In this document: one piece after another, positions 44,240-53,741 of the stretch
How the letters are laid out: every line of letters begins with the position of its first letter
Numbering within the stretch: position 1 is the first letter of the stretch
NCBI RefSeq assembly: GCF_023509015.1
Contig: NZ_CP094975.1
Span: 6,193,501 to 6,257,500, forward strand
Length of the DNA stretch: 64,000 bases
DNA from: Pseudomonas abieticivorans
GTDB taxonomy: Bacteria; Pseudomonadota; Gammaproteobacteria; Pseudomonadales; Pseudomonadaceae
Reading direction: 5' to 3'
Program-made: the position numbers and the translations under genes
Notes under the pieces: model-generated
What the model saw: the letters and a program-made list of their open reading frames with translations, nothing else
The model's database searches: none
Told to the model about the DNA's origin: nothing

Positions 44240-45286
44240 CTACACCGCGATGCTGAAGGCCTGCTCCGGGGCGCTGCAAGGTTCGCCCTGATCAACGCGG
44301 CGCCACTGGCCGGGGCTGACACCGGTCCAGCGGCGGAACGCGCGGTTGAAACTGCTCGGCTCGTTGAACCCCAACCGGTAGCAGATTTCGTTGATCGAAC
44401 AATCGGTTTGGCGCAGGTAACCAAAGGCCTGTTGCCGGCGACAGTCGTCGAGCAAGGCCTTGAAACTGGTGGCGTGCTTGAGCAGGTGCCGATGCAGGTT
44501 GCGCACGCTCATCCCCAAGTCGTCGGCCACCCGGCTTTGCTGCACGTCGCCCAGCGGCAAATAGCGCACGATGGCGCCCCGCACCCGTTGCGGCAGGTCA
44601 AGCCGGCGCTGGCGTTGCAGGTAGTCATTGAGCACGCTGTCCAACCCCTGCGCGACCGCCTGGTTGGCGGTGCCCAAGGGCGTTTCCAGCCAGCGATTGG
44701 CGTAGTCGATGGCGTTTTCCGCGGCATCGAACTGCACCGGGCAACCCAGCAGGCGGGCCCAACGCTGCGGATCGCTGGGCGTCGGCCGGGCGAAGCGCAC
44801 GCCTTGCACGATCGCCAGGTGGCCCCAGGTTTGCCGGGCAAAACGCACGGCGCAGGCGATCGATGCCTCGGTGGCTACCTGCTCGACATGCGCCCCCGGC
44901 GCCACGCCATAGATCAGGCGTGCCACATGGGGCCCACGCACCAGTTGCATCTTGGCCGCCGTGGTAATGACCGGCGCATAGCGCACCCCGCGCTCCAAGG
45001 CTTGGAGGAAGGTCGCGCTGCTTTGCACGGCAAAATACAGCCCGTGAAAGTCGGTGGGGTACGCCCATTTCGCCACGTGCAGGCCGAAACATTCATCGTC
45101 GCTGACGCGCCGCGCGGCCCGCCAGAACGCACTCATGGCCGCAAGCTCGATGCGCTGGTCGGGGTCGTGCAGGTTGCAGGGGGCGATGCCCGCTTCGTGC
45201 AGCAGTGGGCCACTGGCAATGCCCTGCCCCTCCAGCGTGCGGGCGATGACCTGGGCCCAGGTGGCGATGGTGTCGATGGTCGGCAT
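44240..45286 (-). CDS. AraC family regulator (OruR/ArgR-type)
   Basis: 348 residues from ATG 45286 with AGGAG upstream. N-terminal Arabinose_bd-like domain (IARTLEGQGIASGPLLHEAG, RIELAAMSAFWRAARRVSDD, FGLHVA) and C-terminal AraC HTHs (DVQQSRVADDLGMSVRNLHR and CSINEICYRLGFNEPSSFNR). It is embedded between the GST and TonB genes, 15 bp after the GST stop, and likely senses the imported compound. Confidence 0.88.
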   Translation of the reverse strand: MPTIDTIATWAQVIARTLEGQGIASGPLLHEAGIAPCNLHDPDQRIELAAMSAFWRAARRVSDDECFGLHVAKWAYPTDFHGLYFAVQSSATFLQALERGVRYAPVITTAAKMQLVRGPHVARLIYGVAPGAHVEQVATEASIACAVRFARQTWGHLAIVQGVRFARPTPSDPQRWARLLGCPVQFDAAENAIDYANRWLETPLGTANQAVAQGLDSVLNDYLQRQRRLDLPQRVRGAIVRYLPLGDVQQSRVADDLGMSVRNLHRHLLKHATSFKALLDDCRRQQAFGYLRQTDCSINEICYRLGFNEPSSFNRAFRRWTGVSPGQWRRVDQGEPCSAPEQAFSIAV

Positions 45287-45301
45287 GGCATCTCCTAGGC
45301 T

Positions 45302-45913
45302 CTAAGCTTCCACCGCCAGCGTGCGGACCACCGACTCGCGCGCGCGGTATCGGGCTAAAAACGCCTGCAACGCCGCAAAGTCCTCCAGCAAGGTCCCGAC
45401 CCGGGCGCTCCAGCCGACGAACACACCCAGGTAGGCGTCGGCCAAGGTAAAGCGGTTGCCCACCAGGTAGTCCTGCGACGCCAGCCGCGCCTCCAGTGGT
45501 TTCAGCGCATCGGCCAATCGTTGCACGCCCTTGCTGCGAATGCCGACAAACGCCGATTCGTCCGGGCTGAAGCGCTCGGGGCGGTTGATGCTGCGAAACG
45601 CCCCCACGTGCACTTCGGTGGCCAGGTGGCCCAGCCACCCCTGGATCTGCGCGCGCTCCACCGAGCCTACCGGGGCGAACAGCGGCGTACCGGGCTTGAG
45701 GTCGGCCAGGTACGGCAGGATCGCGGTGTTTTCCGTCAGCAGCGTCTGGTCATCCAGGCGCAAGGCCGGAATGCGCCCGGTGGGGTTGATCTGGCGATAG
45801 GGCGAATCCGCGGCGAATTGCACTTTTTCGACGTCGATCGGCAGTTGCAGTTCGTTGATCACGACGTGGGCGGCAAACGAGCAGGCATTCGGAAAAATGA
45901 ACAGGGTGGTCAT
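45302..45913 (-). CDS. Glutathione S-transferase family protein
   Basis: 203 residues. Thioredoxin-like N-domain with FIFPNACSFAAHVVINELQL, INPTGRIPAL (cis-Pro) and LLTENTAILPYLAD (the glutathione-contact Glu-Asn motif, as ENT); all-helical C-domain with YLVGNRFTLADAYLGVFVGW. AAGGA precedes the ATG. In this operon it may conjugate or cleave a thiol-linked intermediate of organosulfur breakdown (inference). Confidence 0.9.
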   Translation of the reverse strand: MTTLFIFPNACSFAAHVVINELQLPIDVEKVQFAADSPYRQINPTGRIPALRLDDQTLLTENTAILPYLADLKPGTPLFAPVGSVERAQIQGWLGHLATEVHVGAFRSINRPERFSPDESAFVGIRSKGVQRLADALKPLEARLASQDYLVGNRFTLADAYLGVFVGWSARVGTLLEDFAALQAFLARYRARESVVRTLAVEA

Positions 45914-45928
45914 GGCGTTTCCTTGTTA

Positions 45929-46984
45929 TCAGCGGCTGGCTTGGGGGGCGTTGTCGGTGGACTGCAAGGCGGCATCCAGGAAGCGCGGTTCAGCCCAGGT
46001 CTTCACATCGACGGCCTTGCGGATCAACTTGGCCTGCAGGGCCTGGTCAGCGCTGCGCTGCAAGTTGCTGACGAAGCTGGCGTCGAGCCTTGGGTCAAAA
46101 CCACTGGCAAAGGACTGGTCCGCCGCGTCAGAGGCGAAGATCACCGAAGGATAGCCGGCCAGGCGCGACACCAGGTCGATATAGGCCTGCTTGTTGGCCT
46201 CGTTGCGCAACCAGGTGACTGCCGGTTGTTGCGCCTTGAGCAGGCGCGCCACCAGCTCCGGGTGTTGGTCGACGAACGCGCCGCTGCCCACCAGCACGGT
46301 TTGCACACTGCCGGCACCGCCCAGGTCGGCTGTGCTCACCGGCACGTCTGCCAAGCCGCGGGCTTTCAAGGCGAACACCCCGGCGCCGGACCAGGTGGCA
46401 TCGATCTGCTTGGCGGCCAGGGCAGCATTGGCAGCGTTGTAATCCAGGTTGATGACCTTGAAGTCGCTCTCCTTGAAGCCTTTGCTGGCCAGCGCCGAGA
46501 CAAACGACAACTGCGTGGCGGTACCACGGAAGATCGCCACGCGCTTGCCCTTCAGGGTTTCCAGCGAGGTGATGCCACTGCCCGGCTGCACCGCCAGGTA
46601 CAGCTTGATGTCGCGTTGCGTGGCACTGAGCAGGCGGGTGTCCAGGCCATTGGCCTTGCCGACGATGGCCGCCAGGTCGCCCAGGTAGGCGAAATCTTCC
46701 TGGCCGTTGGCCAAGGCTTCATTGATGGCCGGCCCGGCGCCCTTGAAATAGTCCCAACGGATTTTGATACCGTCCTTTTCGAACTCTTTCTCGAATAGCT
46801 TCTGCTCGTGCAACACGTCCATCACCCCGGCGCCGCTGGGGGTGGTGCCAGCGCCGATGTCCGGCACGGCAATGCGGATCTCCTTCACCGCACCCGCCCA
46901 GGCTGGCTCGGACACCAGCATCGCGGCCAGGGACAACGCGAACAACGGACGGTAGAAACGGGACAACAATGCCGCTCGGGCCAT
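45929..46984 (-). CDS. Periplasmic substrate-binding protein, SsuA/sulfonate type
   Basis: 351 residues with a signal peptide ending near AWA-GA. NMT1/SsuA-like fold: EIRIAVPDIGAGTTPSGAGV, YFKGAGPAINEALANGQEDF, LETLKGKRVAIFRGTATQLS and the distal RFLDAALQS. This family delivers sulfonates, taurine or nitrate to ABC transporters, yet no permease or ATPase gene follows. It leads a five-gene run on the minus strand (binding protein, GST, AraC, TonB, monooxygenase). AGGAG lies 8 bases before the ATG. Confidence 0.88.
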   Translation of the reverse strand: MARAALLSRFYRPLFALSLAAMLVSEPAWAGAVKEIRIAVPDIGAGTTPSGAGVMDVLHEQKLFEKEFEKDGIKIRWDYFKGAGPAINEALANGQEDFAYLGDLAAIVGKANGLDTRLLSATQRDIKLYLAVQPGSGITSLETLKGKRVAIFRGTATQLSFVSALASKGFKESDFKVINLDYNAANAALAAKQIDATWSGAGVFALKARGLADVPVSTADLGGAGSVQTVLVGSGAFVDQHPELVARLLKAQQPAVTWLRNEANKQAYIDLVSRLAGYPSVIFASDAADQSFASGFDPRLDASFVSNLQRSADQALQAKLIRKAVDVKTWAEPRFLDAALQSTDNAPQASR

Positions 46985-47404
46985 GGGGAAGCTCCTGCAA
47001 GTGCTAGCGAAATGCTAAAAGTGACGGCACCATAGAATCGAGCGTGATCAAAAATAAAATACTAAAAAATAGAGTGCTTAGTTCGTTAGGGCATAAACCA
47101 CGCCGCATAAGCCGTCGCCGCTTCATGCTTTGGCGGCATAAAATATATGCACCGTTGAAAGCCTCGGCGCAATTCAGACTGTAGGAGCGGATTTATCCGC
47201 GAAAAGGACACCGCGGTGTGCCTGATGCACCGCGCGGTGTTCTTCGCGGATAAATCCGCTCCTACACGGCGCGATCCTGTGTTCCCTGGCGCACCAGCCC
47301 ACACGACACGCGAACCGTAAACCCTGCAAATTCCCATGTGCTCCGTTCGTCCTTTCGTACGTCGCAGTGTTCACTTCCTGTTCCGTACGTCTGGAGTTTT
47401 CTCG
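46985..47404. promoter_or_regulatory. Divergent control region of the organosulfur operon and TonB receptor
   Basis: 420 bp. The part near the binding-protein gene is AT-rich (about 47047-47075) and has a small inverted repeat TAGC-GAAAT-GCTA at about 47005-47017 upstream of its start. The middle carries a REP pair (47180-47266). The last 60 bp lead to the TonB receptor with a GGAG ribosome site. I cannot assign promoter hexamers with confidence. Confidence 0.4.
47180..47266. repeat. REPIN-type perfect 24-bp inverted repeat
   Basis: TGTAGGAGCGGATTTATCCG plus CGAA (47180-47203) is exactly reverse-complementary to 47243-47266. It belongs to the GGAGCGGATTTATCCGC family also seen at 4299, 14546 and 57476. 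Confidence 0.85.
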
Positions 47405-49531
47405 ATGCGCTCGCCCAAAAACCTTTCCACTGCCCTGCTGGGCCTGGCCCTCGTTTGCCCTGCGGTGGCCGAGGCCCAGGACGTGGAGCTTGGGCAGGTG
47501 CTGATTCGTGACGAACAGCAGGGCAGCGACGACCCCACCGTGCAAGAGGCCAAGGCGCGGCTGGCCGAAGTGCCCGGTGGCAGCAACGTGGTGGACATGC
47601 GCCAGCCGTTGCAAGGCCGGGTGGCCAGCAACCAGGACGTGCTGGCCTATCAGCCAGGGGTGTATGCGCAGTCGGCGGGCAACGAAGGGGTGAAGATTTC
47701 CATTCGCGGCTCGGGCATCAACCGTGCACCCGGCGCCCATGCCTCGGGCCTGTACGCGATGCTCGACGGCTTGCCCCTGACCGGCCCCGGCGGCACGCCT
47801 TATGAATTGCTGGAGCCGCTGTGGCTCGACCACGTGGAGGTGCTGCGCGGCGCCAACGGTTTTGACCGTGGCGCCTTGGCCTTGGGCGGCGCCATCGACT
47901 ACGTCAGCCACACCGGGTTCGATGCGCCGCTGTTGCAAGTGCGCTACGCCATGGGCAGCCATGGTTACCGCCAGCGCCAGGTCAGCTCCGGCCAGGTGCT
48001 GGGCGACCTGGATTATTACGTGGCGCTGACCGATGCAAAATCCGACGGTTACCAGGACCACACCGCCAGCACCAGCCAGGGCGTGATTGCTAACGTCGGC
48101 TACCGCTTCAATCCCAACCTGCAAACGCGCTTTTACCTGCGCTACCGCGAGACCGACAACGACCTGGCCGGGCGCGTGACCAAACAATCCATCGAGCACG
48201 ATCCGCGGGCGGCCAACCCCACCTACCAGGCCCGCGATTATCGCCGCGACGAGCCAGGCAGCACCTTTTTCGGCAACAAGACCACCTATTACATCGACGA
48301 CGACTCGAGCATCCAGACGGGCCTGGTGTACCACGACTACCCCATGGACCTGCGCGAAGGCCCCAACCGCCTGAAGGTAGCCTACAGCGACGTCAGCGGC
48401 ACCTTCGACTACAAGCGCCGCGACACCCTGTGGGGCCTGGAAAGCCATAGCACCGCTGGCCTGCGCGTGACCAAGCACCTGCCCAACGATGGCGCCAGCG
48501 AGTTCGTGCGCATCCCCACCGGCAACACCGCAGGCTACGCGCCGGGCACGCGCATCCGCGATTTCACCTACCAGGGTTCAGACACGGTGCTGCACCTGGG
48601 CAACGACCTGGAAATCGCCGATGACCTGTGGCTGACCACTGGCATCGCGGCCATCTACACCCGCCGCGAAAGCGCCGTCACCTACCCCGAAAGCGGTGGC
48701 AAGACCAGCCTGCATGATTGGGATTACGCCCCGCGCCTGGGCCTGCGCTATCAGTTGAGCCCCGCCGTGCAACTGTTCGGCAACCTCAGCCGCTCGGTCG
48801 AGGGGCCGCACCCCTGGTCGCTGATCTATAGCTCCAACCAGCTGTTCCCCGCCGGCAGCGGCGTGGCCACCGGCGCCCAGCGCGACCCGATCAAACTGCA
48901 AAACCAGACCGCCACCACCCTGGAACTCGGCGGGCGCGGCGACAGCGCCCTGGGTGAGTGGACCCTTGCCTGGTACTACGCCCAAGTGCGCCACGAACTG
49001 CTCTCGGTGCTGCCAAACGCCAACGCCGTCACACCCTACGAACTCAATGCCAGCCCCACCGTGCATCAAGGGGTGGAAGCCAGCTTGAACAGCACCTTGT
49101 GGTCGCAACCAGGAGTGGGCGCGCTGAGCCTGCGCCAGGCTTACACCTTCAGCGACTTCCACTACCGTGACGACGAGCGCTTTGGCGACAACCGCCTGCC
49201 TGGCCTGCCGATGCACTACTACCAGGGGGAGTTGCGCTACGACTGGCCACAGGGTTTCTTCGCCGGCGCGAACCTGCAACTGGCCTCGAAGGTGGCCGTG
49301 GACTACGCCAACAGCTACTACGCCGATCCCTATGCGTTGCTGGGCGCGACCCTGGGCTACAACGCCGCCAAAAACGACTGGCAGACCTGGGTGGATGTGC
49401 GCAACCTGACCAACACCCATTACGCCGCCACGGTCACCCCTGGGTATGACGACAAGGGGTTGGACGCGGCGCGTTCGACGCCGGGTGAAGGGTTGGGGGT
49501 GTATTGGGGCGTTTCCTGGAGCTTGCGCTAG
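47405..49531 (+). CDS. TonB-dependent receptor
   Basis: 708 residues from ATG 47405, with GGAG 9 bases upstream; the frame from 47336 adds an arginine-rich stretch without ribosome site. Signal peptide MRSPKNLSTALLGLALVCPA, plug with VKISIRGSGINRAPGAHASG and LDHVEVLRGANGFDRGALAL, barrel ending VSWSLR. It is oriented away from the organosulfur operon and has no co-directional partner before the tRNA; a bidirectional terminator lies at 49603-49630. Substrate unknown; siderophore or organosulfur uptake are both possible. Confidence 0.9.
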   Translation: MRSPKNLSTALLGLALVCPAVAEAQDVELGQVLIRDEQQGSDDPTVQEAKARLAEVPGGSNVVDMRQPLQGRVASNQDVLAYQPGVYAQSAGNEGVKISIRGSGINRAPGAHASGLYAMLDGLPLTGPGGTPYELLEPLWLDHVEVLRGANGFDRGALALGGAIDYVSHTGFDAPLLQVRYAMGSHGYRQRQVSSGQVLGDLDYYVALTDAKSDGYQDHTASTSQGVIANVGYRFNPNLQTRFYLRYRETDNDLAGRVTKQSIEHDPRAANPTYQARDYRRDEPGSTFFGNKTTYYIDDDSSIQTGLVYHDYPMDLREGPNRLKVAYSDVSGTFDYKRRDTLWGLESHSTAGLRVTKHLPNDGASEFVRIPTGNTAGYAPGTRIRDFTYQGSDTVLHLGNDLEIADDLWLTTGIAAIYTRRESAVTYPESGGKTSLHDWDYAPRLGLRYQLSPAVQLFGNLSRSVEGPHPWSLIYSSNQLFPAGSGVATGAQRDPIKLQNQTATTLELGGRGDSALGEWTLAWYYAQVRHELLSVLPNANAVTPYELNASPTVHQGVEASLNSTLWSQPGVGALSLRQAYTFSDFHYRDDERFGDNRLPGLPMHYYQGELRYDWPQGFFAGANLQLASKVAVDYANSYYADPYALLGATLGYNAAKNDWQTWVDVRNLTNTHYAATVTPGYDDKGLDAARSTPGEGLGVYWGVSWSLR

Positions 49532-49602
49532 GTTGAGGCATCACGGGATACGGGATTGCGATCATTGCGCCTTTCATCGATGGTGATGAAATCGCAGACA
49601 AC

Positions 49603-49630
49603 AAAAAACCGGCACAATGGCCGGTTTTTT
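49603..49630. terminator. Bidirectional Rho-independent terminator
   Basis: AAAAAACCGGC (49603-49613) pairs with GCCGGTTTTTT (49620-49630) around a 6-base loop. The A-run and T-run make it work on both strands, ending the TonB receptor from the left and the tRNA-Phe from the right. Confidence 0.85.
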
Positions 49631-49670
49631 GGGCTTTCAAATGGTGTTGGCGCCACTTGAAATAAATCAA

Positions 49671-49746
49671 TGGTGCCCAGAGACGGAATCGAACCGCCGA
49701 CACGGGGATTTTCAATCCCCTGCTCTACCGACTGAGCTATCTGGGC
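49671..49746 (-). tRNA. tRNA-Phe (GAA)
   Basis: The minus strand reads GCCCAGATAGCTCAGTCGGT at the 5' end, an anticodon loop TTGAAAA with anticodon GAA (plus-strand 49711-49713), T-arm GGTTCGATTC and an encoded CCA end (49671-49673). All arms pair; 76 nt. It has a good minus-strand promoter at 49756-49784 and ends in the terminator at 49603-49630. Nothing else overlaps it. Confidence 0.97.
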
Positions 49747-49755
49747 CGCGGCGCA

Positions 49756-49784
49756 ATTAAACGTTCTTGGCGCCTTGGCGTCAA
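49756..49784 (-). promoter_or_regulatory. Sigma-70 promoter of tRNA-Phe
   Basis: On the minus strand TTGACG (49779-49784) and TTTAAT (49756-49761) are separated by exactly 17 bp and are followed by a GC-rich discriminator (GCGCCGCG) typical of stringently controlled stable-RNA promoters. Confidence 0.75.
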
Positions 49785-50009
49785 GCGCAAAATCAAAAAA
49801 GTGCAATTAATACCGCCGCTTACGTAGCCCCTGCGGCCCCTCGCCGGCCCATGCCGCACGCCCGCCTGCTCGACAACCGCAGCGCCAGCGCCGAGAATGC
49901 ACGAGGCGCCCAAGGCCAATCGGCGGCGTCCCTCCAGATGCTCATTAGGCCCCCCTCCCGTGAAGACCAAACACCACTGCCTTCCGCCCACAACACCGGA
50001 CCGTGCCTG

Positions 50010-51548
50010 ATGCGCCACGTTCGCAGGCTGTGCCTGGTACTGGGCGACCAGCTGTCCTTGGACCTGGCCTCGCTCGCAGGCCTTGAGCCTGAGCAGGACA
50101 CGGTGCTGCTGGCCGAGGTCATGGAGGAAGCCAGCCACGTGCCCCATCACCCGCAAAAAATCACCTTGATTTTCAGCGCCATGCGCCATTTTGCCGAGGC
50201 GTTGCGCCAACGCGGTTTTGCCGTGCAGTACGTCACGCTGGATGATCCAGACAACAGCGGTTCGCTGCCGGGCGAATTGCTGCGCTGGCAGGCGTTGCTC
50301 AAGCCCGATGAGTTGCACCTCACAGAGTGCGGGGACTGGCGCCTGGAACAGTCGCTCAAAGACAGCGGGCTGCCTATCCAGTGGCATGCCGACGGGCGAT
50401 TTTTCTGCAGCCGTGCCCAGTTCGCCCGTTGGGCCGACGGCAAGCAACAGCTGCGCATGGAGTTCTTTTACCGCGAAATGCGCCGCACGCATTCGGTACT
50501 GCTCAACGGCGATGGCAGCCCGGTGGGCGGTGCCTGGAACTTTGATGAAGAAAACCGCAAGGCCCTGCCCAAAGGCACCGCGGCCCCTTACCCAAAGGGC
50601 TTTTCAACCGACGTGATCACCCGCGAGGTGCTCACGCTGGTCGCCGAACGCTTCAGCACCCACTATGGCGCGCTGGACACCTTCGATTACCCGGTGACCC
50701 ATGGCGACGCCCAGGCGTTATGGGAGTATTTCCTGGACTTCGGGCTGCCCGCGTTCGGCGACTACCAGGACGCCATGGCCAGCGACGAGCCGTACCTGTT
50801 CCATGCGCGCATCAGCGCGGCGCTCAATATTGGCCTGCTGGATGTGCGCACGCTGTGCAGCGACGTCGAGTCGGCATATTGGGCTGGCCGGATCCCAATC
50901 AACGCCGCCGAGGGTTTTATCCGGCAATTGCTGGGCTGGCGCGAATACGTGCGCGGTGTGTATTGGCTGAAAATGCCCGGCTACGCCGATGGCAATGTAT
51001 TCGCCAACAGCCGGCCGCTGCCCGAGTTCTACTGGACCGCACGCACCCGGATGAACTGCATGCGCCAGGCGATCGGTCAAAGCCTCAAGCACGCCTATGC
51101 CCATCACATCCAGCGGCTGATGGTGACGGGCAACTTCGCCCTGCTGGCTGGCATCGCGCCAAGCCAGATCTGCGACTGGTACCTGGCCATCTACATGGAC
51201 GCCTTCGACTGGGTCGAACTGCCCAATACCCTGGGCATGGTGATGCATGCCGATGGCGGCTACCTGGGGTCCAAACCCTACTGCGCCAGCGGCCAGTACA
51301 TCAAGCGCATGTCTGACTACTGCCGCGGCTGTGCCTACAAGGTGAGCGAAAGCACCACCGAGGATGCCTGCCCCTTCAACGCGCTGTATTGGCATTTCGT
51401 GATGCGCCACGGCGACCTGCTGCGCGGCAATCAACGCATGGGCATGATCTACAAGAACCTTGAGCGCATGCCAGCGGCCAAACAGCAGGCGCTGTGGCAG
51501 CGCGGCCAGGCACTGCTGGCCAAGCTGGACGCCGGGGAATCGCTTTGA
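50010..51548 (+). CDS. Iron-sulfur bacterial cryptochrome/photolyase (FeS-BCP, PhrB-like)
   Basis: 512 residues from ATG 50010 (longer frame lacks homology). Opens [15 protein letters not shown]. The four [4Fe-4S] cysteines fall at Cys350, Cys438, Cys441 and Cys454 ([23 protein letters not shown]), matching the numbering I recall for Agrobacterium PhrB. FAD-binding region includes [20 protein letters not shown] and [20 protein letters not shown]. Such proteins repair (6-4) photoproducts with blue light, using FAD and a lumazine antenna. It is followed, with a 4-base overlap, by the DUF2256 gene that commonly accompanies photolyases. Confidence 0.93.
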   Translation: MRHVRRLCLVLGDQLSLDLASLAGLEPEQDTVLLAEVMEEASHVPHHPQKITLIFSAMRHFAEALRQRGFAVQYVTLDDPDNSGSLPGELLRWQALLKPDELHLTECGDWRLEQSLKDSGLPIQWHADGRFFCSRAQFARWADGKQQLRMEFFYREMRRTHSVLLNGDGSPVGGAWNFDEENRKALPKGTAAPYPKGFSTDVITREVLTLVAERFSTHYGALDTFDYPVTHGDAQALWEYFLDFGLPAFGDYQDAMASDEPYLFHARISAALNIGLLDVRTLCSDVESAYWAGRIPINAAEGFIRQLLGWREYVRGVYWLKMPGYADGNVFANSRPLPEFYWTARTRMNCMRQAIGQSLKHAYAHHIQRLMVTGNFALLAGIAPSQICDWYLAIYMDAFDWVELPNTLGMVMHADGGYLGSKPYCASGQYIKRMSDYCRGCAYKVSESTTEDACPFNALYWHFVMRHGDLLRGNQRMGMIYKNLERMPAAKQQALWQRGQALLAKLDAGESL

Positions 51549-51706
51549 AAAAAAACGCGCTGGCGGTCAAGACCTGCCTGACCTGCGGACTACCCTTCAG
51601 CTGGCGCAAGAAGTGGGCGCGGTGCTGGGAGCAGGTGCGTTATTGCTCCGAGCGCTGCCGCCGGCACAAAGGCGGCAATCAGGCCAGCCCCACCTGCAAG
51701 AAATAG
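51545..51706 (+). CDS. DUF2256 small zinc-finger-like protein
   Basis: 53 residues starting at TTG 51545, which overlaps the photolyase stop (TTGA). Sequence shows [20 protein letters not shown] and [10 protein letters not shown], giving CxxC and CxxxC-type pairs likely to bind zinc. DUF2256 genes often sit next to photolyase/cryptochrome genes; the role is unknown. Translational coupling with the photolyase is expected. Its end overlaps the convergent FAD monooxygenase by 28 bp. Confidence 0.85.
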   Translation: MKKNALAVKTCLTCGLPFSWRKKWARCWEQVRYCSERCRRHKGGNQASPTCKK

Positions 51707-53169
51707 TCTTCCAGGCGCCAGCCCTCGTCGGCCCCGACAATCGCGCCGATATAGCCATCGGGCCGTACCAGCACCCACTCGCCCAACTGCGGTGCGTACG
51801 CTGCAGCCAAGTGCCCGTGATCGTCCAGCCAATCACCCTGCGGCCCGAAGCGGTGGATGTGCAGCCCAGGCCGCGGCGGCAGGCTGCCCCGCTCTCCGCC
51901 CTGGCCGAGCAGTGTCCAGTGCGTGCCGCGGTAAAGGCTGAACAGACGCGATGCCTGTCCGGCCGCGCCGCGGATCGGTGCGTCGGGTGCGCGATCACCC
52001 GCGCACAGCCCACTGCGCTCGGGCGACTCAAGCGCCAGCGGAGAGCCGGGGTAGCCGATGTCGAGTTGATGCACCTCGCGGCCGCGACGCATCTCGCCGC
52101 GTTTTTGCGCCTCCAGCAAACGGGTGGCCAGGCCCAGCATCGAGGCCGCCACGGGCCGGCGTTCCAGTTCATAACTGTCGAGCAAGGCATCGGGGGCGCC
52201 TTGCAGCACCGCCGCCAGCTTCCAGCCCAGGTTGTAGGCGTCCTGTACGCTGGTGTTGAGGCCCTGGCCGCCAGTGGGGGGATGGATGTGCGCCGCATCG
52301 CCTACCAGGAACACCCGGCCCACCCGATACTGGTCGGCCAGCCGCGCATTCATCGTGTAGGCCGAGGACCAGTGAACGGCCTGTACCTGAATATCGTCAC
52401 GGCCCGTGCGTTGCGCCACCCAGCGTGTCAGCCCTGCGGCGCCCAGGTCGACTTCGCCCTCCAACGGGATCGGCCCCTGTATCTGGAACAACTCGGTGCC
52501 GGCCAGCGGGCACAGCGAAATCTGCCGCGTCATGTCCCCTGCGCCGAAGCGGTGCCAGCGGTCGCGCGCCAACCCCGTCAGTTGCACATCGGCCACCACC
52601 GCGCGCACCCCCAGGGTCTTGCCAGGGAAACCGACGCCCAGCACATGGCGCACGGCGCTGCGGCCACCATCGGCCCCTACCAGCCAACGCACGCGCAGTG
52701 ATTGTTCGCCATCGGCGGTGGCGATGCGAGCGGTAATGCCCTGCGGGTCCTGCTCGAAATCGAGCAAAGCGCAGGCAAACGCCGGCCGGTGGCCAAGCTC
52801 CAACAGGCGTTCGCGCATCACCTGTTCGGTCAGGTATTGCGGCACCATCAGCGGCAAGTGATGGGGCTCTGCAGGTGTCGGGGTGGTTTGCTCGATGATC
52901 GCGGCATCGGTGAAGCTGCCGTCGTCGCGGTAGTGGCGCTCCAACGGGTAGGTGCCCCCTGCGGCGACCACTCGGTCGAGAATGCCCAGGTCTTCGAAGA
53001 CTTCCTGGGTTCGGGGCTGGATACCCTTGCCGCGCGACCCTTGGAACGGTTGTGGCGCTTTCTCGATCAGGCGAAAGGACACGCCCCGTCGCGCCAACTC
53101 GATGGCCAGAGTCAAACCGGCCGCACCGGCCCCGCAAATCAACACGTCGACTGCAAATTGCTCTTTCAT
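51679..53169 (-). CDS. FAD-dependent aromatic monooxygenase (PheA/TfdB type)
   Basis: About 496 residues from ATG 53169 (GTG 53178 possible; AGG 8 bases upstream of the ATG). FAD motifs: GxGxxG in [20 protein letters not shown], the DG motif [13 protein letters not shown] and the GD motif [20 protein letters not shown]. The C-terminal ~110 residues fit the thioredoxin-like tail of phenol hydroxylase-like single-component flavoenzymes. Substrate unknown; aromatic hydroxylation or antibiotic inactivation are possible. Divergent from a MarR regulator with two operator-like repeats between and in its start. Confidence 0.9.
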   Translation of the reverse strand: MKEQFAVDVLICGAGAAGLTLAIELARRGVSFRLIEKAPQPFQGSRGKGIQPRTQEVFEDLGILDRVVAAGGTYPLERHYRDDGSFTDAAIIEQTTPTPAEPHHLPLMVPQYLTEQVMRERLLELGHRPAFACALLDFEQDPQGITARIATADGEQSLRVRWLVGADGGRSAVRHVLGVGFPGKTLGVRAVVADVQLTGLARDRWHRFGAGDMTRQISLCPLAGTELFQIQGPIPLEGEVDLGAAGLTRWVAQRTGRDDIQVQAVHWSSAYTMNARLADQYRVGRVFLVGDAAHIHPPTGGQGLNTSVQDAYNLGWKLAAVLQGAPDALLDSYELERRPVAASMLGLATRLLEAQKRGEMRRGREVHQLDIGYPGSPLALESPERSGLCAGDRAPDAPIRGAAGQASRLFSLYRGTHWTLLGQGGERGSLPPRPGLHIHRFGPQGDWLDDHGHLAAAYAPQLGEWVLVRPDGYIGAIVGADEGWRLEDYFLQVGLA

Positions 53170-53180
53170 CCCGGCCACCT

Positions 53181-53201
53181 ATATGTGCAATATACACATA
53201 T
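53181..53201. promoter_or_regulatory. MarR operator 1
   Basis: ATATGTG-CAATATA-CACATAT is a perfect 7-bp inverted repeat located 12 bp before the FAD monooxygenase ATG and 19 bp before the marR GTG. It overlaps the place where a repressor would block both genes. Confidence 0.7.
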
Positions 53202-53219
53202 TGGAATGAGGGCAAATCC

Positions 53220-53717
53220 GTGTCAAGAATTAATGTGCAAAATACACATATATACGCACAGCTTCGCGATCTGCACGGCTCGCTGCTGGAAATCGTCGGG
53301 GTGATGAACCAGCCCCAACGCGACGAAGTGATGGTCCGCGAAGCCGGCATCGCCCTGGACCGAGCGCTGTTCCCGCTACTGGTATTGGTGGAGCGCCTGG
53401 GCCCCATCGGCGTGGTGGAGTTGGCCGACCGCGTGGGGCGCGACTACACCACTGTCAGCCGCCAGGTAGCGAAGCTGGAAAGCCTGGGGTTGATTGTGCG
53501 CCAGGGCAGCCCCCGCGATAAGCGCGTGCGAGAGTCAGTCATCACGCCCCAGGGCAAAGCCATGACCGACCGCATCGACGAGGCGCGCGCACGAATCGGG
53601 CTGCAGATTTTTGAAAGCTGGGAGCCAGAGGATGTGGAGCACCTGGTGCGGTTGATGCGCAAGTTTGCCGAGGGCATCAAGCAAGAGCCCCTGCCCCCGG
53701 CGGCAACTGCGGAGTGA
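53220..53717 (+). CDS. MarR family transcriptional regulator
   Basis: 165 residues from GTG 53220 (GAGGG 7 bases upstream). The longer frame from 53052 would run through the divergent promoter and is rejected. Winged HTH at ~60-110: VVELADRVGRDYTTVSRQVA, KLESLGLIVRQGSPRDKRVR. It faces the FAD monooxygenase and has two ATGTG-N7-CACAT operators at 53181-53201 and 53233-53249; the second lies inside its own coding start. It most likely represses both genes until a phenolic ligand binds (inference). Confidence 0.9.
   Translation: MSRINVQNTHIYAQLRDLHGSLLEIVGVMNQPQRDEVMVREAGIALDRALFPLLVLVERLGPIGVVELADRVGRDYTTVSRQVAKLESLGLIVRQGSPRDKRVRESVITPQGKAMTDRIDEARARIGLQIFESWEPEDVEHLVRLMRKFAEGIKQEPLPPAATAE
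53233..53249. promoter_or_regulatory. MarR operator 2, inside the marR 5' coding end
   Basis: ATGTG-CAAAATA-CACAT repeats the geometry and core of operator 1 with a 50-bp centre-to-centre distance (about five helical turns), so two dimers would bind on one face. It lies in codons 5-10 of marR. Confidence 0.65.
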
Positions 53718-53741
53718 GCCGCCGCCGGGCGCCGATCAGTA

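Noticed and set aside
53052..53219. N-terminal extension of the MarR gene
   Set aside because: It overlaps the FAD monooxygenase and both lie across the operator; GTG 53220 has GAGGG 7 bases upstream.
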